From assembly GCA_041394265.1 (NCBI GenBank), contig JAWKIO010000005.1, positions 2,666,001 through 2,730,000 on the forward strand: 64,000 nucleotides of DNA, written 5' to 3'. Source of the DNA: Acidimicrobiales bacterium (GTDB taxonomy: Bacteria > Actinomycetota > Acidimicrobiia > Acidimicrobiales > SZUA-35). A model generated the notes under the pieces. The model saw only the letters and a list, made by a program, of their open reading frames with translations, was not told the DNA's origin and ran no database searches. Positions 44,347 through 53,359 of this stretch are shown piece by piece (position 1 is the first letter of the stretch; each line of letters begins with the position of its first letter). The translations under genes were made by a program, and so were the position numbers.

Positions 44347-44772
44347 ATGTTCGGACGTAACAACAAGCTCGATGTCGATTGGCTCAGCAAGCACTCGTTC
44401 TTCGATTCGTTCTCGGCCGCCCAGGTCGAACAGATCGCCGAACTCGGTCACCGGGTCGACGCCGACCCCGGCGCCGAGCTCACCGATCAGGGGCGCTTCG
44501 GTGATGTCTGCTACCTGATCATCGAGGGCACGGCCAACGTGTTGATGCGGGGCGAGTACGTCGCCACGGTCGGTCCGGGCACGATGGTCGGCGAGATGGC
44601 GCTGCTCGAGCATCGGCCTCGCAATGCCACCGTGGTCGCCGAGACCGACATGGTGCTCGTGTCGTTCGGCACCAAGGAGTTCCGCAAGATCCTCGACGAC
44701 AACCCCGATCTGCGTGAGCGGGTCCACGCCCTCCTCGTCGCTCGCGAACGGGACAACAGCGCCCGAGGCTGA
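44347..44772 (+). CDS. Stand-alone cyclic nucleotide-binding domain protein
   Basis: 141 aa made almost wholly of one cNMP-binding (Crp-type) beta-roll. It runs from HSFFDSFSAAQVEQIAELG through the phosphate-binding cassette GTMVGEMALLEHRPRNATVVA, where GEMALL-x-RNA matches the ligand-binding consensus. There is no DNA-binding or catalytic domain. It may sense cAMP and act through a partner. GAGAGG lies 4 nt before the ATG. A -10-like TACGAT at 44291-44296 gives a short leader. Not part of the prfA operon by spacing (156 bp). Confidence 0.85.
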   Translation: MFGRNNKLDVDWLSKHSFFDSFSAAQVEQIAELGHRVDADPGAELTDQGRFGDVCYLIIEGTANVLMRGEYVATVGPGTMVGEMALLEHRPRNATVVAETDMVLVSFGTKEFRKILDDNPDLRERVHALLVARERDNSARG

Positions 44773-44829
44773 TTCCCGGGGCGGTCCCGGCGATACCCTC
44801 GCTTCCGTCGCCTGACGAGGAGCAATCCG

Positions 44830-45297
44830 ATGAACATCGCTGTGGGGTCCGACCACGCCGGCTTTCGGCTGAAGGCCGTGATCGCCGCTCACCTCGCCGA
44901 ACGAGGTCATCACGCGCTCGATCTGGGCACCGACTCGGCGGATTCGGTCGACTACCCGGACTACGGTGCCGCCGTCGCACGGGCCGTCGTGGCGGGCGAG
45001 GCCGATCTTGGCATCGCCGTGTGCGGGAGTGGCATCGGGATCTGCATGGCGGCCTCGAAAGTGCCCGGCGCTCGCGCCGCCACGGTGCATGACGTCACGT
45101 CCGCCCGCATGTCACGGTTGCACAACGACGCAAACGTGATGTGTCTGGGCGAACGCTTCACCGGTGAACAGGTCGCGCTCGACGCCGTCGACGCGTTCCT
45201 CACCACCGAGTTCGAAGGCGGCCGCCACCAGCGGCGCGTCGACAAGATCATGGCGCTCGACGTCGTCACCACCACCATCTCCGAGGAGACCCACTGA
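44830..45297 (+). CDS. rpiB: Ribose-5-phosphate isomerase B
   Basis: 155-aa RpiB-type sugar-phosphate isomerase interconverting ribose 5-phosphate and ribulose 5-phosphate in the pentose phosphate pathway. It has [11 protein letters not shown] at the N-terminus, the catalytic Cys65 in [13 protein letters not shown], and the [14 protein letters not shown] segment. GAGGAG lies 8 nt before the ATG and a -10-like TACCCT at 44794-44799. The stop overlaps the glyA start (TGATG), so the two enzymes are co-translated. Confidence 0.95.
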   Translation: MNIAVGSDHAGFRLKAVIAAHLAERGHHALDLGTDSADSVDYPDYGAAVARAVVAGEADLGIAVCGSGIGICMAASKVPGARAATVHDVTSARMSRLHNDANVMCLGERFTGEQVALDAVDAFLTTEFEGGRHQRRVDKIMALDVVTTTISEETH

Positions 45298-46553
45298 TGT
45301 CCTGGCCCGTTGTGAACGACACTGCGTACCAGCAACTCGAAGCAGCCGAGATCGAGCGCCAGAACACTGGCCTCCAGCTGATCGCATCGGAGAACTTCGC
45401 GTCGCCGGCTGTGATGGCCGCCACCGGATCTGTCTTCACGAACAAGTACTCCGAGGGGTACCCCGGACGCCGCTACTACGGTGGCAACGGAGTGGTCGAC
45501 CAGGTCGAGAGCCTCGCCATCGAGCGAGTCTGCGAGCTCTTCGGTGCCGACCACGCCAACGTGCAACCGCACTCGGGGGCCAACGCCAACATGGCCGTCT
45601 ACCAGGCGGTCCTCGAGCCCGGTGACACCGTGCTCGGGTTGCGGCTCGACCACGGCGGTCACCTCACGCATGGCTCACCCGTCAACGCCTCGGGTTTGAT
45701 GTACGACTTCGTCGGTTACGGGCTCACGCCGTCCGACGAGCGCCTCGACATGGAACAGGTGCGGAGCCTGGCCATCGAGCACCAGCCGAAACTGATCGTG
45801 GCGGGTGCCACCGCCTACTCGCGCATCATCGATCCCGAGGCCTTCCGATCGATCGCCGACGAGGTCGGTGCCCTGTTGATGTTCGACGCCGCACACATCG
45901 CCGGCCTGATCGTCGCCGGCGTGCACCCGAACCCCACGCCCTTCTGCGACATCGTCACCTTCACCACGCACAAGACGCTGCGCGGTCCGCGCGGTGGCTG
46001 CATCCTGTCGACCGAGGCGCTGAGCAAGCAGATCGACAAGGCGATCTTCCCCGGTCAACAGGGCGGTCCCCAGGAGCACTCGATCGCAGCGAAGGCGGTG
46101 GCGTTCGCCGAAGCGGCAACCGATGAGTTCAAGTCCTACGGCGCACAGATCGTCGCCAATGCGCAGGCGCTGGCGTCGTCCCTCGGAAACGAGGGATTCC
46201 GGATCGTGTCCGGCGGCACCGACAACCACCTCATGCTGGTCGACCTCCGTCCCTTCGACGAGGAACTGACGGGCAAAGAGGCGCAGGCGGTGCTGGACGA
46301 CGCAGGGATCACCCTCAACAAGAACTCGATCCCTGACGACCCTCGCTCGCCGTTCGTCACCTCGGGCATCCGGATCGGGACCCCGGCGGTCACGACCCAG
46401 GGCATGACCGAGCCGCAGATGGCCGAGATCGGCTCGCTGATCGCTCGATCCCTGCGGTCACGGACCGACGCCGCCGCTGTCGCCGAGATCCGCGGCGAAG
46501 TTGCCGCACTCTGTCGGCCGTTTGCCCCCTACCCCGAAGCGATTGCGGGCTAG
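45297..46553 (+). CDS. glyA: Serine hydroxymethyltransferase
   Basis: 418-aa PLP enzyme moving a one-carbon unit between serine and tetrahydrofolate, the main source of glycine and methylene-THF. Family motifs include [11 protein letters not shown], the YPGRRYYGG segment and the Schiff-base lysine Lys226 in [14 protein letters not shown]. Length and ends are normal. Coupled to rpiB upstream; 102 bp separate it from the next gene start. Confidence 0.97.
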   Translation: MSWPVVNDTAYQQLEAAEIERQNTGLQLIASENFASPAVMAATGSVFTNKYSEGYPGRRYYGGNGVVDQVESLAIERVCELFGADHANVQPHSGANANMAVYQAVLEPGDTVLGLRLDHGGHLTHGSPVNASGLMYDFVGYGLTPSDERLDMEQVRSLAIEHQPKLIVAGATAYSRIIDPEAFRSIADEVGALLMFDAAHIAGLIVAGVHPNPTPFCDIVTFTTHKTLRGPRGGCILSTEALSKQIDKAIFPGQQGGPQEHSIAAKAVAFAEAATDEFKSYGAQIVANAQALASSLGNEGFRIVSGGTDNHLMLVDLRPFDEELTGKEAQAVLDDAGITLNKNSIPDDPRSPFVTSGIRIGTPAVTTQGMTEPQMAEIGSLIARSLRSRTDAAAVAEIRGEVAALCRPFAPYPEAIAG

Positions 46554-46655
46554 CCTCGGCGTCCATGCCGTGGAGCCCGCAGATGCAGCGTCTGACCGCG
46601 GGCGCCACCTGTTCGCCAGAACGTGTTCGGCGGCGAGGCGTCCCTCTCCGTCCCC

Positions 46656-47963
46656 ATGCCGCGGGTCATCGTGCGTCCTGATCTGAGTTCCTACGTCGTG
46701 GTGATGATCGTGGCGTTCGCGGTCACGGTCATGACGGTGCCGCTCTTCCGCGTGCTCGCCGTGGCCCGCGGATTGGTGGTGGAGCCCGACGAGCGTCGTG
46801 CCCACGAGCGACCGACGGCGACCCTGGGCGGTGGGGCGATGTTTCTGGGCTTCGCCGCCGGGTTCGGGCTTGCCTGGTACAGCGGCTGGTTCCCCGGATT
46901 GTTCGGCAATTCGACCGAGCCCTTCGGCGTGCTGGCCGCCGCCACGCTTGCCTATGTGGTCGGGGTGACCGATGACATCCGCGAGATCTCGGCGCCGGCC
47001 AAGACCGCCGGACTGGTGCTGGTCGGCACGTTGCTCGTCCTCGGTGGTACCAACATCTTCTGGTTCCGGGTGCCGTTCCTCGATCTCTTCCTCCTCGCCC
47101 CCGACTTCAGCTACTTGCTGACCGTGATCTGGGTGCTGGGGATGGCAAACGCCGTCAACTTCATCGACGGCCTCGACGGTCTGGCCGCCGGCATCATGGG
47201 CATCGGGGCCATTGCGTTCTTCTTGTACTCGCTCGAACTGGGTGCCGCCGGTGTCCTGTCGCCACAGAGCCTCGGCCCACTCATCGCCGCCCTCGTGTTC
47301 GGCATCTGCGCCGGCTTCCTCCCCTGGAACGCACATCCGGCGAAGATCTTCATGGGCGACGGCGGATCGCTCCTGCTCGGTTGTCTCATGGCGGCGTCCA
47401 CCGTCGCCGTCGGCGGTCGTACCGAAGAAGCCTTCAGCGGGCAGGCGTTCTTCTTCTATGCACCCCTGCTGATCCCGTTGGTGATCCTCGGCGTGCCCAT
47501 GGTGGACACCGCGTTCGCCATCATCCGGCGCGCCTCGCGCCGCCAGGGCATCGCCACTGCCGACCGAGACCATCTCCACCATCGACTGATCCGGCTCGGT
47601 CACGGCCATCGGCGTAGCGTGCTGATCCTCTGGGCGTGGACCGCGCTGTTGTCGGCGATCGTGTTGTGGCCGGTGTACAACGAGGGCGAAGGCGATGCCG
47701 TCGTACCGATCGGCGTGATCGGGATGGCGATCCTGCTGTTCGTTTCCCTGCATCCGGGATTCACGTCGAGCGACGACGCCGAATTGTTCGACGATCCGCC
47801 GCTGCCGTCGAAGCCGTCGGCATCGGCCGCCGACCAGGGCATGAATCCGGCGGTGGTGCCGTTCGCTGCGCGCCGAGCGCGGTCGGCTTCCGACGCCGAT
47901 GGGGCAGATGCCGATGCCATGACCACGCGACGTAGTGAGATACACGACCCAAGAGCGGGCTGA
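46656..47963 (+). CDS. wecA: UDP-GlcNAc:undecaprenyl-phosphate GlcNAc-1-phosphate transferase (WecA/TagO-like)
   Basis: Polytopic membrane phosphoglycosyl transferase of about 435 aa that starts a lipid-linked glycan. It has about eleven helices and the family motifs VTDDIREI (Mg/undecaprenyl-phosphate site), NFIDGLDGLAAG, IFMGDGGSLLLG and the cytoplasmic HLHHRLIRLGHGHRRSV loop. It could supply the first sugar for the polysaccharide cluster at 2.4-11.8 kb or for cell-wall arabinogalactan; this is inference. The start is unclear: ATG 46656 is used here, but an in-frame GTG at 46623 is possible and neither has a good ribosome binding site. A hydrophilic tail of about 60 residues ends the protein. 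Confidence 0.9.
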   Translation: MPRVIVRPDLSSYVVVMIVAFAVTVMTVPLFRVLAVARGLVVEPDERRAHERPTATLGGGAMFLGFAAGFGLAWYSGWFPGLFGNSTEPFGVLAAATLAYVVGVTDDIREISAPAKTAGLVLVGTLLVLGGTNIFWFRVPFLDLFLLAPDFSYLLTVIWVLGMANAVNFIDGLDGLAAGIMGIGAIAFFLYSLELGAAGVLSPQSLGPLIAALVFGICAGFLPWNAHPAKIFMGDGGSLLLGCLMAASTVAVGGRTEEAFSGQAFFFYAPLLIPLVILGVPMVDTAFAIIRRASRRQGIATADRDHLHHRLIRLGHGHRRSVLILWAWTALLSAIVLWPVYNEGEGDAVVPIGVIGMAILLFVSLHPGFTSSDDAELFDDPPLPSKPSASAADQGMNPAVVPFAARRARSASDADGADADAMTTRRSEIHDPRAG

Positions 47964-47967
47964 GAGG

Positions 47968-47996
47968 TTGCAACGACGAGCCCGGACACATATGGT
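47968..47996 (+). promoter_or_regulatory. Promoter of the ATP synthase operon
   Basis: TTGCAA (47968-47973), a 17-nt spacer, then TATGGT (47991-47996): a good housekeeping sigma match placed 5 bp after the wecA stop and 35 bp before the first atp gene. Confidence 0.65.
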
Positions 47997-48031
47997 TCTG
48001 GCCGGTCGGGCAGCGAGGCTCGGCTTTTGAC

Positions 48032-48346
48032 GTGAGACCTTCCGTGGACGCCAAGCAGCCAGCCCTGACCGAACAACTCCACTCGAGCAACGGTTCCCTC
48101 GAACTGGTGCTGTCGGCAGTCCTGTTCGGATTGATCGGCCTGTGGCTCGACAACAAGCTCGGGACCACCCCGATCTTCCTGCTCGTGTTCACCTTCCTCG
48201 GGTTCGCCGGTGCGGCGATCTCTGTCTACTACCGATATCGCCACGACATCGCGCGCCTCGAGGCCCAGCGCGACGCCGCCCGGCTCGACGCCCAGCAGGT
48301 CACCGCGCAAGTCGCGGCACGCCAGGCCGACGAGGCGAACGCATGA
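48032..48346 (+). CDS. atpZ: AtpZ/AtpI family protein
   Basis: About 104 aa with two hydrophobic helices (LVLSAVLFGLIGLWLDNKLG and IFLLVFTFLGFAGAAISVYY) and a basic/Ala-rich helical tail. This is the small AtpZ-type membrane protein often found at the head of atp operons, implicated in assembly or cation handling. The start is a GTG; other GTGs nearby are possible. The stop overlaps the next gene (ATGA). Confidence 0.8.
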   Translation: MRPSVDAKQPALTEQLHSSNGSLELVLSAVLFGLIGLWLDNKLGTTPIFLLVFTFLGFAGAAISVYYRYRHDIARLEAQRDAARLDAQQVTAQVAARQADEANA

Positions 48347-48831
48347 GCGCCGCCACGGCGACGCCGATCATCGATCGACTCGATGGGCCGTCGCCGGCCG
48401 CCGAGGTCGCGATCGACATGGTCAAGCGAGGCCTTCCCTTCGTCCCGCTGGGTGTGCTCGTCGGCGCCGGTTTCGCCGGCACCAACGGTGCCTGGTCGGT
48501 GGCGTTCGGCATGGGCCTCATCCTCGTGAACTTCTTGCTGTCAGCATTCCTGCTCGGCTGGGCCGCTCGCATTTCCTTCGCCCTCGTCGCCTCCGCTGCA
48601 CTCGGCGGCTATGTGATGCGCCTCGGGCTGATCTTCGCCGCTGTTTGGCTGGTGAAAGACCAATCATGGGTCGCCATGGTCCCCCTCGGCGTTACGATCA
48701 TCGTCACGCACTTGGGATTGCTCGTGTGGGAGCTTCGATTCATTTCGGCCTCGCTCGCGTTCCCCGGCCTGAAGCCCCGTACGTCACAGTCTCGCAAGTC
48801 AGGTCGTCCGGTTGCTGCCGGCCGCCGCTGA
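48343..48831 (+). CDS. atpI: ATP synthase subunit I (AtpI-like)
   Basis: 162-aa membrane protein with four predicted helices and no large soluble domain. It sits exactly where subunit I is encoded, between AtpZ and subunit a. Subunit I helps assemble the c-ring in other bacteria. Sequence similarity within this family is low, so the name rests largely on topology and position. The start at 48343 overlaps the atpZ stop; the last residues are basic (SGRPVAAGRR). Confidence 0.75.
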   Translation: MSAATATPIIDRLDGPSPAAEVAIDMVKRGLPFVPLGVLVGAGFAGTNGAWSVAFGMGLILVNFLLSAFLLGWAARISFALVASAALGGYVMRLGLIFAAVWLVKDQSWVAMVPLGVTIIVTHLGLLVWELRFISASLAFPGLKPRTSQSRKSGRPVAAGRR

Positions 48832-48859
48832 AGTCCAACCCCTTCAAGGAGTACCTCAG

Positions 48860-49618
48860 GTGTTCGCCCTGGAATTCCCGCCGATCGAAAACCTCGTGGA
48901 GTGGCCCGCCTATTTCGGCGAAGGCACCATCTTCGAATTCAACAAGATCGCGCTGATCAGCGTCCTGGCCGTGGTCATCCCGACCCTGCTGTTCCTGCTC
49001 TCGAAGAAGGAACTGGTCCCCAGCGGACTGCAGAACATCGTCGAGAGCACCGTCGGCTTCGTCGACAAGCAGGTCGTGCAGTCGGCCATCGGCCCTGACG
49101 GCAGCAAGTACCTGCCGCTGCTGCTGAGCATCTTCCTCTTCGTCTTCTTCGGCAACATCTTCGAGGTCATCCCCACGTTCCAGATGCCGGCGAACGCCCG
49201 TATGGCCAACCCGGTCATTCTCGCCCTCGTGGCGTGGGCCACCTTCATCGCCGTCGGCGTGAAGGCCCAGGGCGTCGGTGGCTTCCTCAAGTCGTCGCTC
49301 TTCCCCCCGGGTGTGCCGAAGGCGCTGTACGTCCTCGTGACCCCGATCGAGTTCCTCTCGACCTTCTTGCTCCGGCCCTTCGGCCTGGCGGTCCGTCTCT
49401 TCGCCAACATGCTCGCCGGGCACATCCTGCTCGTCACCTTCGGCGTGCTGTGCATCGCCCTGTGGCAGAAGACGGCGCTCATCGCCGTGCTGCCCTTCAG
49501 CTTCGCCACCCTCGTCGCCCTGACCGGCTTCGAGATCATGGTCTCCCTCATCCAGGCCTTCGTGTTCAGCCTTCTGACCGCGGTGTACATCTCGCTGTCA
49601 CGCAGCGCTCACCACTGA
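48860..49618 (+). CDS. atpB: ATP synthase Fo subunit a
   Basis: 252-aa proton-channel subunit of the Fo motor. Five to six membrane helices are visible. The essential Arg lies in FGLAVRLFANMLAGHILL, and the final helix contains the conserved polar GFEIMVSLIQAFVFSLL. The start is a GTG at 48860 with AAGGAG 8 nt upstream; an earlier in-frame start at 48812 would overlap atpI and is less likely. Confidence 0.95.
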   Translation: MFALEFPPIENLVEWPAYFGEGTIFEFNKIALISVLAVVIPTLLFLLSKKELVPSGLQNIVESTVGFVDKQVVQSAIGPDGSKYLPLLLSIFLFVFFGNIFEVIPTFQMPANARMANPVILALVAWATFIAVGVKAQGVGGFLKSSLFPPGVPKALYVLVTPIEFLSTFLLRPFGLAVRLFANMLAGHILLVTFGVLCIALWQKTALIAVLPFSFATLVALTGFEIMVSLIQAFVFSLLTAVYISLSRSAHH

Positions 49619-49630
49619 TCGCCGGTTTGA

Positions 49631-50056
<426 letters not shown>

Positions 50057-50067
50057 GGAGTCAGCCT

Positions 50068-50604
50068 GTGCTCACTCTTCTCGCCACCGAGGCAGGGGAA
50101 GAGGCGGCTGAAGCCGCCGCCAACCCGATTCTGCCCACCAGCAACGAGCTCTTCTGGGGCGCGGTGTGTTTCTTCACGCTGTGGGCCCTGGTGAAGTTCG
50201 TGCTGCTTCCTCCTGTGAAGCAGATCATGGATCAGCGAGCCGATACCGTTCGCGCCGACCTCGACGCTGCCGACCAAGCTCGGGCAACGGCGGGATCGGC
50301 CGCATCGGAGGTCCAGGACCAGTTGGTCGACGTTCGTGCCGAGGCAGCTGCCGTGGTCGACGCCGCCCGTGCCGAAGCCGACGTCGAGGTGCAGCAGATC
50401 CTTGCTGCCGCCGAGGCCGAGGCCGAGGTCATCCGGTCCGAAGCCAACGCCGAGATCGAAGCCGCACGCTCCCAGGCCCTGGCCGGTGTGCAGCCCCAGA
50501 TCGCGGCGCTCGCCAGCCAAGCCGCATCCCGTGTGATGGATCGCAACATCGACGCCGCTGCCGCGCAGCCCGCCGTGACGCGATTCCTCGAGAGCTCGAA
50601 CTGA
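50068..50604 (+). CDS. atpF: ATP synthase Fo subunit b
   Basis: 178-aa peripheral-stalk subunit. A short acidic N-terminus precedes one membrane helix at about 27-48 (NELFWGAVCFFTLWALVKFV). A long Ala/Glu-rich amphipathic helix follows to the end (RADLDAADQARATAGS onward). Start GTG at 50068, 11 nt after atpE. A second b-type gene follows 7 bp later, so the stalk is probably a heterodimer. Confidence 0.93.
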   Translation: MLTLLATEAGEEAAEAAANPILPTSNELFWGAVCFFTLWALVKFVLLPPVKQIMDQRADTVRADLDAADQARATAGSAASEVQDQLVDVRAEAAAVVDAARAEADVEVQQILAAAEAEAEVIRSEANAEIEAARSQALAGVQPQIAALASQAASRVMDRNIDAAAAQPAVTRFLESSN

Positions 50605-50611
50605 GGTCGAC

Positions 50612-51145
50612 ATGCTGAGTCTGTTTGCATCAGAGGCACCGAACGGTGTTCACCTTGCGGGTGACATCAACGAGGTCATCTGGGGCTCACTCGCCTTCTG
50701 CGTGCTGATGATCCCCATCCTGACCAAGGGTGTCCCGGCCATCAAGAAGGCCATGAACGGTCGCACCGCTCGCATTCGTGCCGAGCTGGCCGAGGCCCAG
50801 GCCGCCAAGGCCGAGGCCCAGTCGGTCCTGTCGGCCTCCACCGCCGACCTGCCCGATGTCGACGCCGAGGCCGATCGTCTGCGCCGGGAGGCCACCGAGA
50901 CCGCGGCCCGCCTGAAGACCGACATGGTCGCCAAGGCTCACGCCGACGCAGCTGCGCTCAAGGCGCGTGCGGCGGCCGATGCCGAGAACGGCAAGCGCCA
51001 AGCGCTCGCCGACATCACCGAAGAAGTGGCTCGCCTCACCCGCGGTGCCACCGAAGCGGTCGTCACCGACTCGCTCGATGCCCAAGCGCACGCTGACCTC
51101 ATCGAGTCCTACATCAACCAGGTCGGCCAGCTCGCCCGGAGCTGA
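50612..51145 (+). CDS. Second ATP synthase b-type subunit (b')
   Basis: 177 aa with the same plan as the preceding gene: MLSLFASEAPNG at the start (compare MLTLLATEAGEE), one membrane helix at about 21-40 (INEVIWGSLAFCVLMIPIL), then a long charged helix rich in Ala, Glu, Lys and Arg. It should pair with AtpF as b/b' and bind delta through its C-terminal part. In mycobacteria the equivalent slot holds a b-delta fusion; here it is separate from the delta gene, which begins 33 bp later. Confidence 0.88.
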   Translation: MLSLFASEAPNGVHLAGDINEVIWGSLAFCVLMIPILTKGVPAIKKAMNGRTARIRAELAEAQAAKAEAQSVLSASTADLPDVDAEADRLRREATETAARLKTDMVAKAHADAAALKARAAADAENGKRQALADITEEVARLTRGATEAVVTDSLDAQAHADLIESYINQVGQLARS

Positions 51146-51178
51146 CCCACCCGCCGACCCCCACCCGGAGCTCACGAC

Positions 51179-51700
51179 ATGTCTGACTCAACCGCTGGTT
51201 ACGCCGACGCCCTCCTGGCCGTCGCCCAGGCCGACGGCAACCTCGAAGTCGTCAAGAGCGAACTCGCCGAGTTCGCCCGTGCCGCCGATGGCAACGACGA
51301 CCTTCGCTCGACCCTTGGCAACAACCTGCTGCCCGCGGCCGTTCGTGGTCAGATCGTCGACGACCTCCTGGGGAATGCGGCGAGCACCACCCGAGCCCTG
51401 GTTGGCATGATCGTCACCTCCGGCCGTGGCAGCCAGCTCTCCGAGATCGTGAACGCCTTCGTCGAGAAGGCCGCGTCGGGAGCAGGCAAGAAGGTTGCCA
51501 CCGTCCGAACCGCTGTTCCGCTCACCGACGATCAGCACGCCCGCCTCGAGCAGGCGTTGAAGACCCAAACCGGTGGCGACGTCGAACTCCAGGTCGTCGT
51601 CGACCCCTCTGTTGTCGGCGGCGCCGTCACCACCATCGGTGACGCCGTGATCGACGGCTCGCTCCGTACCCGCCTGAACAAGATGCGCGAAGTTCTGTAG
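51179..51700 (+). CDS. atpH: ATP synthase F1 subunit delta
   Basis: 173-aa OSCP/delta subunit linking the peripheral stalk to alpha3beta3. An N-terminal helical bundle (YADALLAVAQADGNLEVV; LRSTLGNNLLPAAVRG) is followed by the C-terminal domain with VATVRTAVPLTDDQHARLEQAL and the closing GGAVTTIGDAVIDGSLRTRL. Standard bacterial length, without the long N-terminal b-like extension seen in many other Actinobacteria. Confidence 0.95.
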   Translation: MSDSTAGYADALLAVAQADGNLEVVKSELAEFARAADGNDDLRSTLGNNLLPAAVRGQIVDDLLGNAASTTRALVGMIVTSGRGSQLSEIVNAFVEKAASGAGKKVATVRTAVPLTDDQHARLEQALKTQTGGDVELQVVVDPSVVGGAVTTIGDAVIDGSLRTRLNKMREVL

Positions 51701-51733
51701 GCGCCAAGAACCTGTTAGAGGAAGAACACTTAC

Positions 51734-53353
51734 ATGGCACTTTCGTTTGACCCAGCCGACATCACCTCGGCCCTGCAGAAGAACCTCGATGCGTTCCAGG
51801 CCGATCTGTCGTCCAAGACCGTCGGTCGAGTGATCGAAGTCGGCGACGGCATCGCCCGCGTGAGCGGCCTGCCCGACGCCGCCGTGAACGAGATCCTTCG
51901 CTTCGAGGACGGCACCGTGGGCCTGGCCCTCAACCTCGACGAGGACTCCATCGGCGCCGTGGTGCTCGGCGACGTCGACGCCATCCAGGAAGGTCAGTCG
52001 GTCGAGTCCACCGGCCAGATTCTCTCCATCCCCGTCGGTGACGGCGTGCTCGGCCGTGTGCTCAACGTGCTCGGTGAGCCGATCGACGGCCGGGGCCCGC
52101 TCGACAACGTGCAGCCCCGACGCATGGAGATCCAGGCACCCGGCATCACCGGCCGCAAGCCGGTGCACGAGCCGATGCAGACCGGCATCAAGGCCGTCGA
52201 CTCGCTCATCCCGATCGGTCGTGGGCAGCGAGAGCTGATCATCGGCGACCGCAAGACCGGCAAGACCACCGTCGCCATCGACACGATCCTGGCTCAGAAG
52301 GGCCTCGGCGTGAAGTGCGTCTACGTCGCCATCGGCCAGAAGGCCTCCACGGTCGCCCAGACCGTCGAGATCCTCCGTGGTTTCGGCGCCATGGACTACA
52401 CCGTGGTCGTGGTCGCCGCCGCCGGCGACCCGGCGCCGTTCAAGTACCTCGCTCCCTACTCCGGTTGCGCCATGGGCCAGCACTGGATGGAGAACGGCGA
52501 GCATGCCCTTGCCGTCTACGACGACCTCTCCAAGCAGGCCGAGGCGTACCGCCAGGTGTCGCTCCTGCTGCGTCGCCCGCCAGGGCGTGAGGCCTTCCCC
52601 GGCGACGTCTTCTACCTCCACAGCCGCCTGCTCGAGCGTGCCGCCAAGCTCTCCGACGAGAACGGCGCCGGTTCACTCACCGCCCTCCCCGTCATCGAGA
52701 CCAAGGCCGGCGACGTCTCCGCCTTTATCCCCACCAACGTGATCTCGATCACTGATGGCCAGATCTACCTCCAGGACGACCTCTTCAAGTCCGGTATCCG
52801 ACCGGCCGTCGACGTGGGTATCTCGGTGTCCCGAGTGGGCTCCGCTGCCCAGATCAAGGCCATGAAGTCGGCTGTCGGTACCCTCAAGTCCGACCTCCAG
52901 CAGTTCCGTGAACTCGCTGCCTTCGCGGCCTTCGGTTCCGACCTCGACGCCGTGTCGCAGCAGCAGCTCGACCGTGGCTATCGCCTCACCGAGCTCCTCA
53001 AGCAGGGCATCAACACCCCGTACCCGGTGCAGGACCAGGTCGTGGTGCTCTACGCCGGCACCCGCGGCTACCTCGACAAGATCGATGTCGCCGATGTGGC
53101 CCGCTACGAGTCCGGTCTGCTGGAGTGGTTCCGCAGCCGTCACGCCGACCAGCTCGCCCACATCGTGGAAAAGGGCAGTGTCGCCGACGAGGAGGCCCTC
53201 GAGGCCGCCATCGCCGCCTACACCGACCAGTTCGCCGGATCGGTCACCACCACCGAAGCCCCCGAGGCCACGGACCAGGGCGCAGCGACCTCCACGATGG
53301 TCGACGCTGCCAACACCCTGCCCGAGGCCGACGTGAGCCGAGTCAAGGACTGA
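51734..53353 (+). CDS. atpA: ATP synthase F1 subunit alpha
   Basis: 539-aa non-catalytic nucleotide-binding subunit with Walker A GDRKTGKT at 171-178, the alpha-specific glutamine region after [10 protein letters not shown], and the [17 protein letters not shown] signature. About 30 residues extend past the usual C-terminus ([14 protein letters not shown] onward). A comparable extension in mycobacterial alpha suppresses ATP hydrolysis; whether this one does is unknown. Confidence 0.97.
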   Translation: MALSFDPADITSALQKNLDAFQADLSSKTVGRVIEVGDGIARVSGLPDAAVNEILRFEDGTVGLALNLDEDSIGAVVLGDVDAIQEGQSVESTGQILSIPVGDGVLGRVLNVLGEPIDGRGPLDNVQPRRMEIQAPGITGRKPVHEPMQTGIKAVDSLIPIGRGQRELIIGDRKTGKTTVAIDTILAQKGLGVKCVYVAIGQKASTVAQTVEILRGFGAMDYTVVVVAAAGDPAPFKYLAPYSGCAMGQHWMENGEHALAVYDDLSKQAEAYRQVSLLLRRPPGREAFPGDVFYLHSRLLERAAKLSDENGAGSLTALPVIETKAGDVSAFIPTNVISITDGQIYLQDDLFKSGIRPAVDVGISVSRVGSAAQIKAMKSAVGTLKSDLQQFRELAAFAAFGSDLDAVSQQQLDRGYRLTELLKQGINTPYPVQDQVVVLYAGTRGYLDKIDVADVARYESGLLEWFRSRHADQLAHIVEKGSVADEEALEAAIAAYTDQFAGSVTTTEAPEATDQGAATSTMVDAANTLPEADVSRVKD

Positions 53354-53359
53354 TCGCCG

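Noticed and set aside
46565..46681. 38-codon leader frame before the WecA-type gene
   Set aside because: A TAGCCT lies upstream of its ATG, but the frame is short, unconserved in feel and overlaps the alternative WecA start.
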